A DNA stretch of 9,955 bases from JBCCFW01 sp039029535 (GCA_039029535.1 JBCCFW010000233.1:1-9955); one strand, 5' to 3'; counted from the stretch's first letter, positions 1-6,258 are shown. A program made the numbers and translations. Notes: generated by a model from the sequence alone, not told the origin.

Positions 1-614
1 ACCTCGCCTCCCTCCACCACCTGCTCGCGCGGCAGGCCCGGCAGGTCGGTCACCCGTCGGAGGTGCAGCACGTGGCCGATGCGCGTCGGCTCTACGCCGA
101 GGCGCGTGAGGCGGACCCGCTCGATCCCGATCCCATCAACAACTCCGGTGGTCTCGAGGAGGAGTTTGGTCAGCTCGCCACGGCCCAGGCGCTGTACGCC
201 GAGGCGCTGCGCCTGAACCCCACCGGGGTCGACGCGGTGATGAACCTGGCCGGCTCGCTCGCGCGGGAGCGTCGCTTCGACGAGGCACGCGAGCGCCTGC
301 AAGCCTTCCTCGAGCTCAGTCCCGGCGCGATGGACGTCCGACAGCTCCTCGAGCGCATCGACCTGGTGGTCGCACGCATCGCCGATCCCGAGGGCGCGCT
401 CGCGATGCTCGAGGCGCAGCTATCGGAGCGCTCGACCGATCCGGACTTCCTCTTCGAGCTCGCCGCTCTCTACGAGGAGACGGGGCGACTCGAGCAGGCG
501 TGTCGCAGCTTCCAGGCGGCGCAGCTCTTGCGGCCGGAGGACCCGCGCTTCCAGGCCCAGGCCCGTCGCGCGTGTCGGCTCAGCGAGAGCCGAGACGGAC
601 CGAGCGGCCGTTGA
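1..614 (+). CDS. TPR-repeat protein, 3' end (partial)
   Basis: The reading frame is open from base 3 with no stop before the TGA at 612-614, so the gene begins upstream of the window and about 203 C-terminal residues are visible. A GTG at 63 is in frame, but the codons before it already read as TPR-like helix (LASLHHLLARQ), so it is probably internal. Degenerate tetratricopeptide repeats occupy roughly residues 25-108 of the fragment (ARRLYAEAREADP, AQALYAEALRLNP, ARERLQAFLELSPG). A further clear unit lies at about 147-182 (FLFELAALYEETGRLEQA). The tail is short and Arg/Ser-rich. TPRs form helical scaffolds for protein-protein contacts; no catalytic domain is visible, so the specific role is unknown. 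The 3' end overlaps the convergent zinc-ribbon gene by 35 bp. Confidence 0.85.
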   Translation, partial: LASLHHLLARQARQVGHPSEVQHVADARRLYAEAREADPLDPDPINNSGGLEEEFGQLATAQALYAEALRLNPTGVDAVMNLAGSLARERRFDEARERLQAFLELSPGAMDVRQLLERIDLVVARIADPEGALAMLEAQLSERSTDPDFLFELAALYEETGRLEQACRSFQAAQLLRPEDPRFQAQARRACRLSESRDGPSGR

Positions 615-1905
615 GCGGGAGCCCCGAAGCGGGCAGGCGTCGTGACGACTCGACCTCCTCGACGTGGAGGTCGTCCATCGAGGCCACCGAGAGCATCATG
701 TTGCCCGTGGCCTTGGCCTTGGGGTGCGTCATGACCAGCAGCGTGAGCGGCTTGCGGTCGCTACCGAAGGACTCGTCGAGCCCCTCGAAGACGACCCGGT
801 TCTCTTCCGGTCGACCGAGCTGACCCAGCGAGCGATCGTTCTCGTCGCGCTTGCCGTCGTTGTTCACGTCGATGATGAGCTGCAGGTAGTCGATGAGCTT
901 GGTCGGCGAGTCGCCGGTGAGCGTGAGGCTGAGCTCTCGGAGGATGAGCGCGCGACCGACCTGCGGTGCGATCGCTACGCGGAGGTGCGGGAAGGGACCG
1001 TCGGCAGGGTCGATGTTCTTGCGCGCACGCACGGGGGGGCCGGTGACCCGCACGGGGCGGAGGCTGCGCTGCGCCTGGGCGCGCTCGCCTCGGTCGGTCG
1101 TGCCCCGTCGTTGCGGTCGAGCCCGCTCGCGCGGGTTGGTGCCGGGAGCGCGGTCGCGCGCGGCCGGGCGTGAATCGGCGCTGGGGCGCGTGGACGTCGG
1201 GGTCGTCTCGACCTCGTCCTCCCCACCGGCGGGGGGCGCGGCGTCGTCGTTCGTCTCGGCGTCGTCCTCGTCGTCGACGCGGATCTCGCCGGGCACTTGG
1301 GGCGGCTCCTCGACACGTCGGGTGAGGCTGACGCCGTCACGCTTGGCTTCGGCGACGACGCGAGCGGCCTCGCCCAGCGGCAGCGAGCGACGGCGGCGGT
1401 CGTCGGCCGGGCCGGACTCGAGCACGGCCAGGTGCGTGAGGGTCGGCTCACCCTGCCGGCGGGCCAGCAGGAGGATCTCGGCGGCCGCGAGGAAGGCGGT
1501 CTGCTGGTCCTCCCCCTCGTTGAGGACCGCGCGCAGCACCCGACGCTCGGACTCGCCGGTCTCGACCACCCGAGCCTGGACGCCCGTGTTGACGTTGCGC
1601 TCGCGGAACTGGTCCTTGGCCCAGCTCTCGATCGTGCTGGGCGTGCGCCAGGTGACCACCGAGGCGGCGCGTTGCTCGCGTCCCTGCACCACCAGCCAGA
1701 GACCGAGCCCGACGAGACCGAGGATGAGGAGAACCAGCCCCAGGAGGACGCCCCGACGCAGGGCGCGGCCCACCTGTTCCACGGCGGCCTTGGTCGTGCC
1801 ACCGGTCGAAGCGAAGGCGGTCAGCGGCGCGCCGCACTGGGAGCAGACCGACGCGTCGGCCGGGTTGACGTGGTTGCACTGAAGGCAGGGTCTGAGGCTG
1901 TCCAC
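580..1905 (-). CDS. Zinc-ribbon, single-TM membrane protein with calcium-loop-like C-terminal domain
   Basis: The predicted product is 441 aa. Residues 7-24 form a zinc ribbon (CLQC, ten residues, CSQC), followed by one transmembrane helix at about 51-73 (GVLLGLVLLILGLVGLGLW). Next comes a soluble region at about 80-205, then a low-complexity acidic and Arg/Pro/Thr-rich linker at about 208-300. The last part, about 305-415, is beta-rich and holds an EF-hand-like loop, DVNNDGKRDEND (346-357), of the kind seen in bacterial Ca-binding beta-sandwich domains. The GTG start at 1905 places the zinc ribbon at the N-terminus. The best Shine-Dalgarno (AGGAGAGG, 1926-1919) lies 13 nt away, and no ATG, GTG or TTG is closer in frame. 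It is last in the minus-strand cluster, 65 nt after the PLP gene. Function not recognised. Confidence 0.8.
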   Translation of the reverse strand: MDSLRPCLQCNHVNPADASVCSQCGAPLTAFASTGGTTKAAVEQVGRALRRGVLLGLVLLILGLVGLGLWLVVQGREQRAASVVTWRTPSTIESWAKDQFRERNVNTGVQARVVETGESERRVLRAVLNEGEDQQTAFLAAAEILLLARRQGEPTLTHLAVLESGPADDRRRRSLPLGEAARVVAEAKRDGVSLTRRVEEPPQVPGEIRVDDEDDAETNDDAAPPAGGEDEVETTPTSTRPSADSRPAARDRAPGTNPRERARPQRRGTTDRGERAQAQRSLRPVRVTGPPVRARKNIDPADGPFPHLRVAIAPQVGRALILRELSLTLTGDSPTKLIDYLQLIIDVNNDGKRDENDRSLGQLGRPEENRVVFEGLDESFGSDRKPLTLLVMTHPKAKATGNMMLSVASMDDLHVEEVESSRRLPASGLPLNGRSVRLGSR

Positions 1906-1970
1906 GGCGGGGATGGTACCTCTCCTGAAAACGCTGGGGTGGGCTCGGATCGCTGGTCTCGAGCGTCGCC

Positions 1971-3126
1971 CTACTCGAGGAGCTCGGCCAGGGTGGAGAG
2001 GACGAGGTCGATCTCCTCCTCCGTCGACCAGCAGTGCGGGGCCACCCGAAGCAGGCCCAAGCGCAGGCTCACGGCGATGTTCCGCTCGGCCAGGCCCTGG
2101 TGGAGGGCGGCTCCGTCGGCGTGACGCAGGCAGGTGATGCCGGAGCGGTGGGCGTCGTCGTCGCAGCTTGCCAGCTCCACGCCGGGGAGGCTCGACAGCC
2201 CGTCGATGAGACGTCGGCCCAGCCCGAGGATGCGCTGCTCGCGCTGGACGACGGTCCCCTTCCCGAGCAGCTCGACCGCGGCCTTCCAGCCGACCTGGGC
2301 CAGGAAGCCGTGGCTGCCGGCCTCGAGCGCCCGCGCGTCGGGCAGGGGCGGCAGCGAGAGGTCGTCGAGGTCGAGGAGGCCGTTGCGAACCACGCCGCAC
2401 CAGCCGCCGGCCGGGTGCTCCATGAGCTCGCGGGCGGCCGGCGAGAGGCGGCAGGCGGCGATGCCGCTGGGGCCGGGGGACCCACTTCACCGGTCCGAAG
2501 GCGGTGACCTCGGGCGTGGGCTCGACCGAGTAGTCGAGGCCCATGGCTCCGACGCCCTGCATGGCGTCGAGAACCAGCCAGCAGCCGCGCTCGCGCAGGC
2601 CCGCGTGGAGTCGACGCCAGTCGAGTCGATAGCCGCTGTTGTAGCTGACCCAGCTCGTCAGGCAGGCGCGGGCCGACGACTCTTCGGCCGCACGGAGCAG
2701 GTCGTCCTCGTCGACCCAGGGACGGTCCGACGAGCCAGGCTCGACGATCTTTCGCTGCACGCCCCGCGCCTCCAGCTCGGCGAGGACGAAGGGTGCGGCG
2801 GGGAACTCCGTGCTCGGCACGAGCACCACGTCGCCTTCTTGAAACGGCAGGCTCCGCAGGCCGCGGGAGAGCCCCGAGCTGGTCGAGGAGCAGAAGGCGA
2901 TGTCGGATGCCGCACAGCCGAGGAGAGCGGCCAGATCGTTCCGGAGCGGGTCACCGAAGCCGAGGTGAAGCTCGGAGTTCAGGTCTTCGATCGAGTAGCG
3001 GTCGAGGAAGCTCGTCAGCGCCGCCTTCACGCTGTCGGGCAGGGGCGACATCGCCGCGTGGTTGAGGTAGGTCCGCTGCTCCAACGCCGGGAGCTCGGCC
3101 CGGATCTCTCGCCACCACTCCATCAT
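1971..3126 (-). pseudogene. Class-V PLP-dependent aminotransferase / NifS-like enzyme, one-base frameshift
   Basis: Two frames together make one fold-type-I PLP enzyme of about 384 aa, a normal length for the family. Frame 1 (3126 to about 2476, residues 1-217) carries the N-terminal motif TYLNHAAMSPLP, STEFPAAPF at 105-113, DAMQGVG at 188-194 (Asp188 for the pyridine nitrogen) and FGPVKWV with the likely Schiff-base Lys214. Frame 2 (2474-1971) continues with GPSGIAACRLSPAARELM and ends with SLRLGLLRVAPHCW, the substrate-carboxylate Arg region of class-V enzymes. Removing one base from the G5 run at 2475-2479 joins them exactly. The start overlaps the thiE-like stop (ATGATG): GGGAG lies 4 nt from the first ATG and 7 nt from the second (3123). 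No cysteine occupies the usual desulfurase loop, so an aminotransferase, epimerase or lyase role is as likely as sulfur transfer. It is listed as a pseudogene only because of the frameshift, which may be a sequencing error. Confidence 0.8.
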
Positions 3127-3836
3127 CGTGCTCCCACTGGGTCGGACGTCTCGCCGAGACGCGCCGCGAGCTCTGCTGCTCGCCCCCCATCCTCGCCGAG
3201 GGCGCGGATGGCCGCCAGGCCGAAGCGCTCACCGGTCACGGCCAGCGAGGCGATGTCCTCGACGTGCTCGGGTCCGAGCCCGCCCAGGGCGAGCCAGCGC
3301 AGCGGCAAGCCTCCCCCGCCGCTCGTGACCCGTGCCTCGTGAAGGAGCGCCGCGAAGCCGTCGTGACCGAGGGCGGTCTTGCCGGGCGAGGCGGCGTAGG
3401 GCGAGACCGTGACCGCGTCGAGCTCGGGGTCGGCTGCGGCGGCGACCAACTCGTCGACGCGATGCACCGCCCGGGAGAGCAGGAAGGCGCGAGCCCGCTC
3501 CTCTCCCCCGACGCGACGCACGAGCTCACGGACGTCTCCCGCAGCGAGGCCGTTGGACTTGGCGTGGACACCGTGGGCGTCGACGGCCAGGGCGAGGTCG
3601 GGGCGGTCGTTGACGATCAGGCAGCAGCGCTCCGGGAGCCGTCGTCGGAGCTGGCGGAGCGTCTCCGCGGAGCGGCGGTCGGAGAGCGCGGTGACGCGCC
3701 ACTGGATGCCGTCGGCACCTGCGTTCACCGCACGGGCAGCGGCATCGAGAAGACGAGCGGCATCGCCGTGGTCGGCGGTGATCGCGAGGAGTCGGGGGCT
3801 GGCGGCGACCCGTCGCTCGCGGTCGCCCTGGCTCAC
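3123..3836 (-). CDS. ThiE/TenI-family protein (thiamine phosphate synthase or thiazole tautomerase-like)
   Basis: The product is 237 aa from the GTG at 3836, whose GTGA overlaps the stop of the upstream gene. An ATG at 3878 would add 14 residues but has no ribosome site. The family TIM-barrel is clear: LLAIT (16-20), AGADGIQWR (39-47), LIVNDRPDLALAV (73-85), HGVH (88-91), SRAVH (121-125), VTVSPYAASPGK (142-153) and LALGGLGPEHVEDI (182-195). ThiE couples HMP-pyrophosphate to thiazole phosphate; TenI isomerises thiazole phosphate. Compared with classical ThiE, the QxRxK motif reads QWRVT, the Thr-rich phosphate loop reads SPGK, and the Asp after GVH is replaced (GVHAKSN). The His in SRAVH is reminiscent of TenI. 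Family is confident; the exact reaction is not. Its stop codon overlaps the PLP gene start. Confidence 0.82.
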   Translation of the reverse strand: MSQGDRERRVAASPRLLAITADHGDAARLLDAAARAVNAGADGIQWRVTALSDRRSAETLRQLRRRLPERCCLIVNDRPDLALAVDAHGVHAKSNGLAAGDVRELVRRVGGEERARAFLLSRAVHRVDELVAAAADPELDAVTVSPYAASPGKTALGHDGFAALLHEARVTSGGGGLPLRWLALGGLGPEHVEDIASLAVTGERFGLAAIRALGEDGGRAAELAARLGETSDPVGAR

Positions 3837-4141
3837 GCCTGCTCGCGCGGCGTCCCGAGCAGCGAGGCCAGCTCCCATGCGCCGCGGAGCAGCAGGCCCA
3901 GGCCCACCGCCGAGATCACCAAGCGTGCGGGCCAGGCGAGGAGCAGACGCTGGAGTCCGGGCCGCCAGGCGAAGAAGGTCTCGTTGAAGACGAGGCTCGT
4001 CAGCGGGGCAATCGTCAGGACGTAGCCGGCGAGGAGCTCCCAGGTGCCGATCAGCGCCCGGAGGCCCGGGCGAGGACGTCGGGTCGCGGCGACGGCCGAG
4101 GGCTCGACCGGCGTTCCCAGGTCGTCGGGCGGGGTGACCAC
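3833..4141 (-). CDS. Small two-helix membrane protein, unknown
   Basis: The product is 102 aa and not a family I recognise. After a Pro-rich, polar N-terminus with an Arg cluster (about 21-28), there are two hydrophobic segments at about 33-52 (TWELLAGYVLTIAPLTSLVF) and about 73-95 (RLVISAVGLGLLLRGAWELAS). They are joined by a loop containing NETFFAWRPG. The start is GTG at 4141, 8 nt after the LSm gene stop. A strong GGAGGAG at 4160-4154 lies 12 nt upstream, inside the end of the LSm gene, supporting translation. Its TGA overlaps the GTG of the ThiE-like gene, so it is probably co-translated with that gene. A membrane location is well supported by hydrophobicity; function is unknown. Confidence 0.7.
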   Translation of the reverse strand: MVTPPDDLGTPVEPSAVAATRRPRPGLRALIGTWELLAGYVLTIAPLTSLVFNETFFAWRPGLQRLLLAWPARLVISAVGLGLLLRGAWELASLLGTPREQA

Positions 4142-4149
4142 CGTGAGAC

Positions 4150-4530
4150 TCAGCTCCTCCGGCCCCGTCTTCCGCCGCGGCGGGGAGCGCTGGCTTGCGG
4201 GTCCTGCCCGAGGTGCAGGATGGCCTGCTTCATGATGACGATGCTGGGGCCCTGGTCACGGCGCAGCTTGAGGCAGTCGCGGTCGTACCACTCGAGGACA
4301 CCCCGCTGGGCCTCGCCGTCCTCGAGGGTGACGAGCAGGGGCGTGCCGAGGTGCATGAGGGTCTGAAGACGACTGGCCTCCGCTCCGGTGTCGTCCTCGG
4401 CGGGCGGGCTGCGACGTCGTCGGCTCTGACGAGGTCCATCCTGGGCGTGGGTGGCCAGGCTCGGTCGGATGAGCTTCCGGTTGGCCCCGGTCTCGCCCGT
4501 CTCGGCTCCCTTGGATGCGCCGTCCGCCAC
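4150..4530 (-). CDS. LSm/Hfq-like RNA-binding protein
   Basis: The product is 126 aa with one Sm-like domain at about residues 55-108. Sm1 reads LQTLMHLGTPLLVTLEDGEAQ followed by RGVLEWYDRDCLKLRR, which lines up with the LQ...[22 protein letters not shown] pattern of Hfq. The Sm2 equivalent reads SIVIMKQAILHL, where Hfq has YKHAIS, so the His is replaced by Gln. An N-terminal extension carries NRKLIRPSL (17-25), which I recall from Hfq-like proteins of Acidobacteria and related phyla. An RRRR patch (37-40) and a Gly/Arg tail (PRRGGRRGRRS) add basic RNA-binding surface. The start is GTG at 4530 with GAGGAG at 4539-4534, rather close. It heads the minus-strand cluster and is divergent from smpB. 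A role as an RNA chaperone hexamer is an inference from the fold. Confidence 0.8.
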   Translation of the reverse strand: MADGASKGAETGETGANRKLIRPSLATHAQDGPRQSRRRRSPPAEDDTGAEASRLQTLMHLGTPLLVTLEDGEAQRGVLEWYDRDCLKLRRDQGPSIVIMKQAILHLGQDPQASAPRRGGRRGRRS

Positions 4531-4547
4531 GGTCTCCTCGCTTCCGC

Positions 4548-4564
4548 ACCGGCAGGGCGCCGGT
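4548..4564. promoter_or_regulatory. Inverted repeat in the LSm/smpB divergent intergenic region
   Basis: The sequence ACCGGC-AGGGC-GCCGGT is a perfect 6-bp inverted repeat around a 5-base spacer. It lies between the divergent LSm gene (start 4530) and smpB (start 4644), just upstream of the LSm ribosome-binding site at 4539-4534. It could be an operator or a hairpin in the LSm leader. In such GC-rich DNA a 6-bp repeat can also occur by chance. I could not assign clear -35/-10 boxes in the 113-bp gap, although it must hold both promoters if nothing reads through. Confidence 0.3.
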
Positions 4565-4643
4565 CGTGCAACTCACCCTACCACCCGAGCCCGGAAGTGC
4601 AGGCGCCGGGTTACCATCCGCGTTTCGCTGGCGAGGCTCCTCC

Positions 4644-5144
4644 GTGGCGCGCAAGAAGAAGAAACCGACCTCGGCGCCCTCCTCGGACGGCGAGCGAGCG
4701 ATCTGCACGAACCGGCAGGCGCGCTTCCACTACGAGCTCCTCGACACCTGGGAGGCTGGGCTCGTGCTCATGGGGAGCGAGGTGAAGAGCTGCCGGGCGG
4801 CCAAGGTCAGCCTGGCCGAGGCTCACGTGCGAGTGCGTCGTGGCGAGGCCTGGCTGGTCGACGCGCACTTCAGCCCCTACGAGCACGCGGGCTACGCGGG
4901 GCACGAGCCGCGGCGACCGCGGAAGCTCCTCCTCCATCGTCGCGAGATCGAGAAGATGGACCAGGCGGTCCAGCGCAAGGGCCTCACGCTGGTCCCCACG
5001 CGGCTCTACTTCAAGGGCGCTCGCATCAAGCTCGAGCTGCGGCTCGGGCGTGGCAAGAAGCTGCACGACAAGCGCGAAACCACGAAGAAGGCCGAGGACC
5101 GCCGCGACGCGGACCGCGCGGTGCGCGCCGCCAGCCGAGGCTGA
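4644..5144 (+). CDS. smpB: SsrA-binding protein SmpB
   Basis: The product is 166 aa, normal for SmpB, which binds tmRNA and brings it to stalled ribosomes for trans-translation. The family pattern is present throughout: ICTNRQARFHYELLDTWEAG (20-39), MGSEVKSCR (43-51), VSLAEAHV (55-62), YAGHEPRRPRKLLLH (84-98), GLTLVPTRLYFKG (113-125) and the C-terminal basic tail GRGKKLHDKRETTKKAEDRR, which enters the ribosomal mRNA channel. GTG at 4644 gives the typical MARKKKKP N-terminus; the frame stays open upstream but that part lacks family similarity. A weak GCGAGG at 4631-4636 sits 7 nt before the start. The tail is complete, so the gene should be functional. The tmRNA gene itself is not in the window. 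Confidence 0.95.
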   Translation: MARKKKKPTSAPSSDGERAICTNRQARFHYELLDTWEAGLVLMGSEVKSCRAAKVSLAEAHVRVRRGEAWLVDAHFSPYEHAGYAGHEPRRPRKLLLHRREIEKMDQAVQRKGLTLVPTRLYFKGARIKLELRLGRGKKLHDKRETTKKAEDRRDADRAVRAASRG

Positions 5145-5147
5145 GGC

Positions 5148-5168
5148 GGCCGCACGCCGTTCGCGGCC
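5148..5168 (+). terminator. Weak hairpin just after smpB
   Basis: GGCCGC (5148-5153) can pair with GCGGCC (5163-5168). Alternatively GCCG-TTCG-CGGC (5156-5167) forms a 4-bp stem with a UUCG tetraloop. The structure begins 4 nt after the smpB stop and is followed by CTTCGCTCTCG, which is only modestly T-rich. This is a possible but weak terminator. Confidence 0.3.
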
Positions 5169-5237
5169 CTTCGCTCTCGACTCGCGCATCCTCACCGACT
5201 GGGGTCGGCTCGGACGCTCTCGCTCGGCTCATGACCC

Positions 5238-5254
5238 CGCCCGACGCACGGGCG
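5238..5254 (-). terminator. Weak hairpin after thiG
   Basis: On the minus strand CGCCCG-TGCGT-CGGGCG forms a 6-bp GC stem 12 nt beyond the thiG stop. There is no T-tract after it, so intrinsic termination is uncertain. With the smpB hairpin it occupies the convergent gap 5145-5266, which holds no gene. Confidence 0.3.
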
Positions 5255-5266
5255 CTCTCAGCCCCC

Positions 5267-6043
5267 TCAGGACGAGATCATCCCCTCGTTGGGACTCGAA
5301 GCCGAAGCGTGCAGCTTCCTCGGGATGCGTCCGGCCGAGGCCGCCAGCCAGCCGGCCTCGACCGCGAGGCCCATCGCGCGGGCCATCGCGACGGGGTCGG
5401 CCGCGCTGGCGACGCCCGTGTTCATGAGGATGCCGTCGGCTCCCAGCTCCATGGCCAGGGCCGCGTCGGAGGCGGTCCCCACGCCGGCGTCGACGATGAG
5501 CGTCGTGTCGGGGAAGAGCTCTCGGAGGATGCGCAGGGCGTTGGCGTCGGAGACCCCCTGCCCGGAGCCGATCGGTGAGGCCAGGGGCATGATCGCGGCG
5601 GCGCCCCGCTCGAGCAGCTCGCGCTCAACCACCGGATCGGTGTTGGTGTAGGGCAAGACCGTGAAGCCCTCCTTCACGAGGGTCTCGGTGGCCTCGAGCA
5701 GCCCGACGACGTCGGGGTAGAGCGTGCGCTCGTCGCCGATGACCTCGAGCTTGACCAGCGACGAGTAGCCGGCCTCCCGGGCGAGCCGCGCGGTGCGGAC
5801 CGCGTCGTCGGCGGTGTAGCAGCCGGCGGTGTTGGGCAGGAGGGCCATGCCCTCGGGCAGGTAGTCGATGAACGCCCCCGTCCCCCGCTCGCCGAGCTCC
5901 ACCCGACGGACGGCCACGGTGACCATCTCGGTGCCCGAGACGGTCAGGGCTTCCTTCATGAGCTCGAGGCTCGCGTACTTTCCGGTGCCGAGGATGAGCC
6001 GGGAGCTCAGCTCGTGATCCCCCAGGCGCAGCGTCGTGGACAT
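5267..6043 (-). CDS. thiG: Thiazole synthase ThiG
   Basis: The product is 258 aa, the usual ThiG length. ThiG condenses deoxyxylulose 5-phosphate, dehydroglycine or glycine imine, and sulfur from ThiS thiocarboxylate into the thiazole of thiamine. Diagnostic motifs are all present: SRLILGTGKY (14-23), VTVAVRRVEL (41-50), LLPNTAGC (68-75), SLVKLEVIGD (95-104) with the Schiff-base Lys98, YPD, PIGSGQGV, IVDAGVGT and a glycine-rich phosphate site GADGILMNTG. The ATG at 6043 is preceded by a perfect GGAGGT at 6054-6049 with 5-nt spacing. The frame stays open further upstream, but that part is antisense-like shadow inside thiS and the gene before it. The ATG overlaps the thiS stop as ATGA. The C-terminal tail (SASSPNEGMISS) is polar and probably disordered. 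Confidence 0.97.
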   Translation of the reverse strand: MSTTLRLGDHELSSRLILGTGKYASLELMKEALTVSGTEMVTVAVRRVELGERGTGAFIDYLPEGMALLPNTAGCYTADDAVRTARLAREAGYSSLVKLEVIGDERTLYPDVVGLLEATETLVKEGFTVLPYTNTDPVVERELLERGAAAIMPLASPIGSGQGVSDANALRILRELFPDTTLIVDAGVGTASDAALAMELGADGILMNTGVASAADPVAMARAMGLAVEAGWLAASAGRIPRKLHASASSPNEGMISS

Positions 6044-6258
6044 CAGCCACCTCCGACGAAGGCGACGATCTCGAGGACGTCGCCGGGTTCGAGGGTGACC
6101 TCGCCGTGTTGGCTGCGGGGCACGACCTCGCGATTGCGCTCGACCGCGACGCGCTGGGCGTCGAGACCGAGCTGGCTCAGGAAGACGTCGAGCCGAGTGC
6201 CCGGCTCGAGGGGCTCGTCCCGTCCGTTGACTCGAACCGTGGCGGCGGCGTCGCTCAT
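6043..6258 (-). CDS. thiS: Sulfur carrier protein ThiS
   Basis: The product is a 71-aa ubiquitin-like protein. It has the beta-grasp signature VRVNGRDEPLEPGT (8-21), GLDAQRVAVERNREVVPR (31-48) and LEPGDVLEIVAFVGGG at the C-terminus. The terminal Gly-Gly is adenylated by ThiF and converted to the thiocarboxylate that feeds sulfur to ThiG. Here the tail is three glycines, and their codons GGA GGT double as the thiG ribosome-binding site. The ATG at 6258 overlaps the stop of the upstream unknown gene (ATGA), and no own Shine-Dalgarno is visible, so translation is probably coupled. Partner genes thiF, thiO or thiH are not in the window. Confidence 0.95.
   Translation of the reverse strand: MSDAAATVRVNGRDEPLEPGTRLDVFLSQLGLDAQRVAVERNREVVPRSQHGEVTLEPGDVLEIVAFVGGG
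6049..6054 (-). promoter_or_regulatory. Shine-Dalgarno of thiG inside the ThiS Gly codons
   Basis: The minus strand reads GTC GGA GGT GGC TGA at the end of thiS (Val-Gly-Gly-Gly-stop). GGAGGT is a full anti-16S match lying 5 nt before the thiG ATG. The codons of the essential ThiS tail therefore form the ribosome-binding site of the next gene. Confidence 0.75.

Noticed and set aside
580..3126. Apparent single 848-aa fusion of a PLP enzyme and a zinc-ribbon protein
   Set aside because: The middle stretch (Arg/Pro-rich, from about 2475 to 1908) is a shadow frame. The true PLP C-terminus lies in the neighbouring frame and stops at 1971, and the zinc-ribbon protein starts on its own at 1905.
2134..3342. 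Long plus-strand open frame (402 codons) opposite the PLP and ThiE-like genes
   Set aside because: Its product is low-complexity Arg/Pro/Ser-rich with no motif, and the minus strand carries clear family matches; such frames are common in GC-rich DNA. Other long antisense frames here were rejected for the same reason.
4566..4617. Candidate sigma-70 boxes (TTGCAC on minus, TACCAT on plus) in the LSm/smpB gap
   Set aside because: Neither has a convincing partner box at 16-18 bp spacing, so no promoter is called.
4515..4643. Upstream extension of SmpB
   Set aside because: The added residues have no SmpB similarity and would overlap the LSm gene start; MARKKKKP from the GTG at 4644 is the normal beginning.
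5249..5270. CTGAGAG on the minus strand beside thiG, resembling half of a TPP riboswitch
   Set aside because: It lies after the thiG stop rather than in a leader, and the partner motif CCTGATCTGG is missing.
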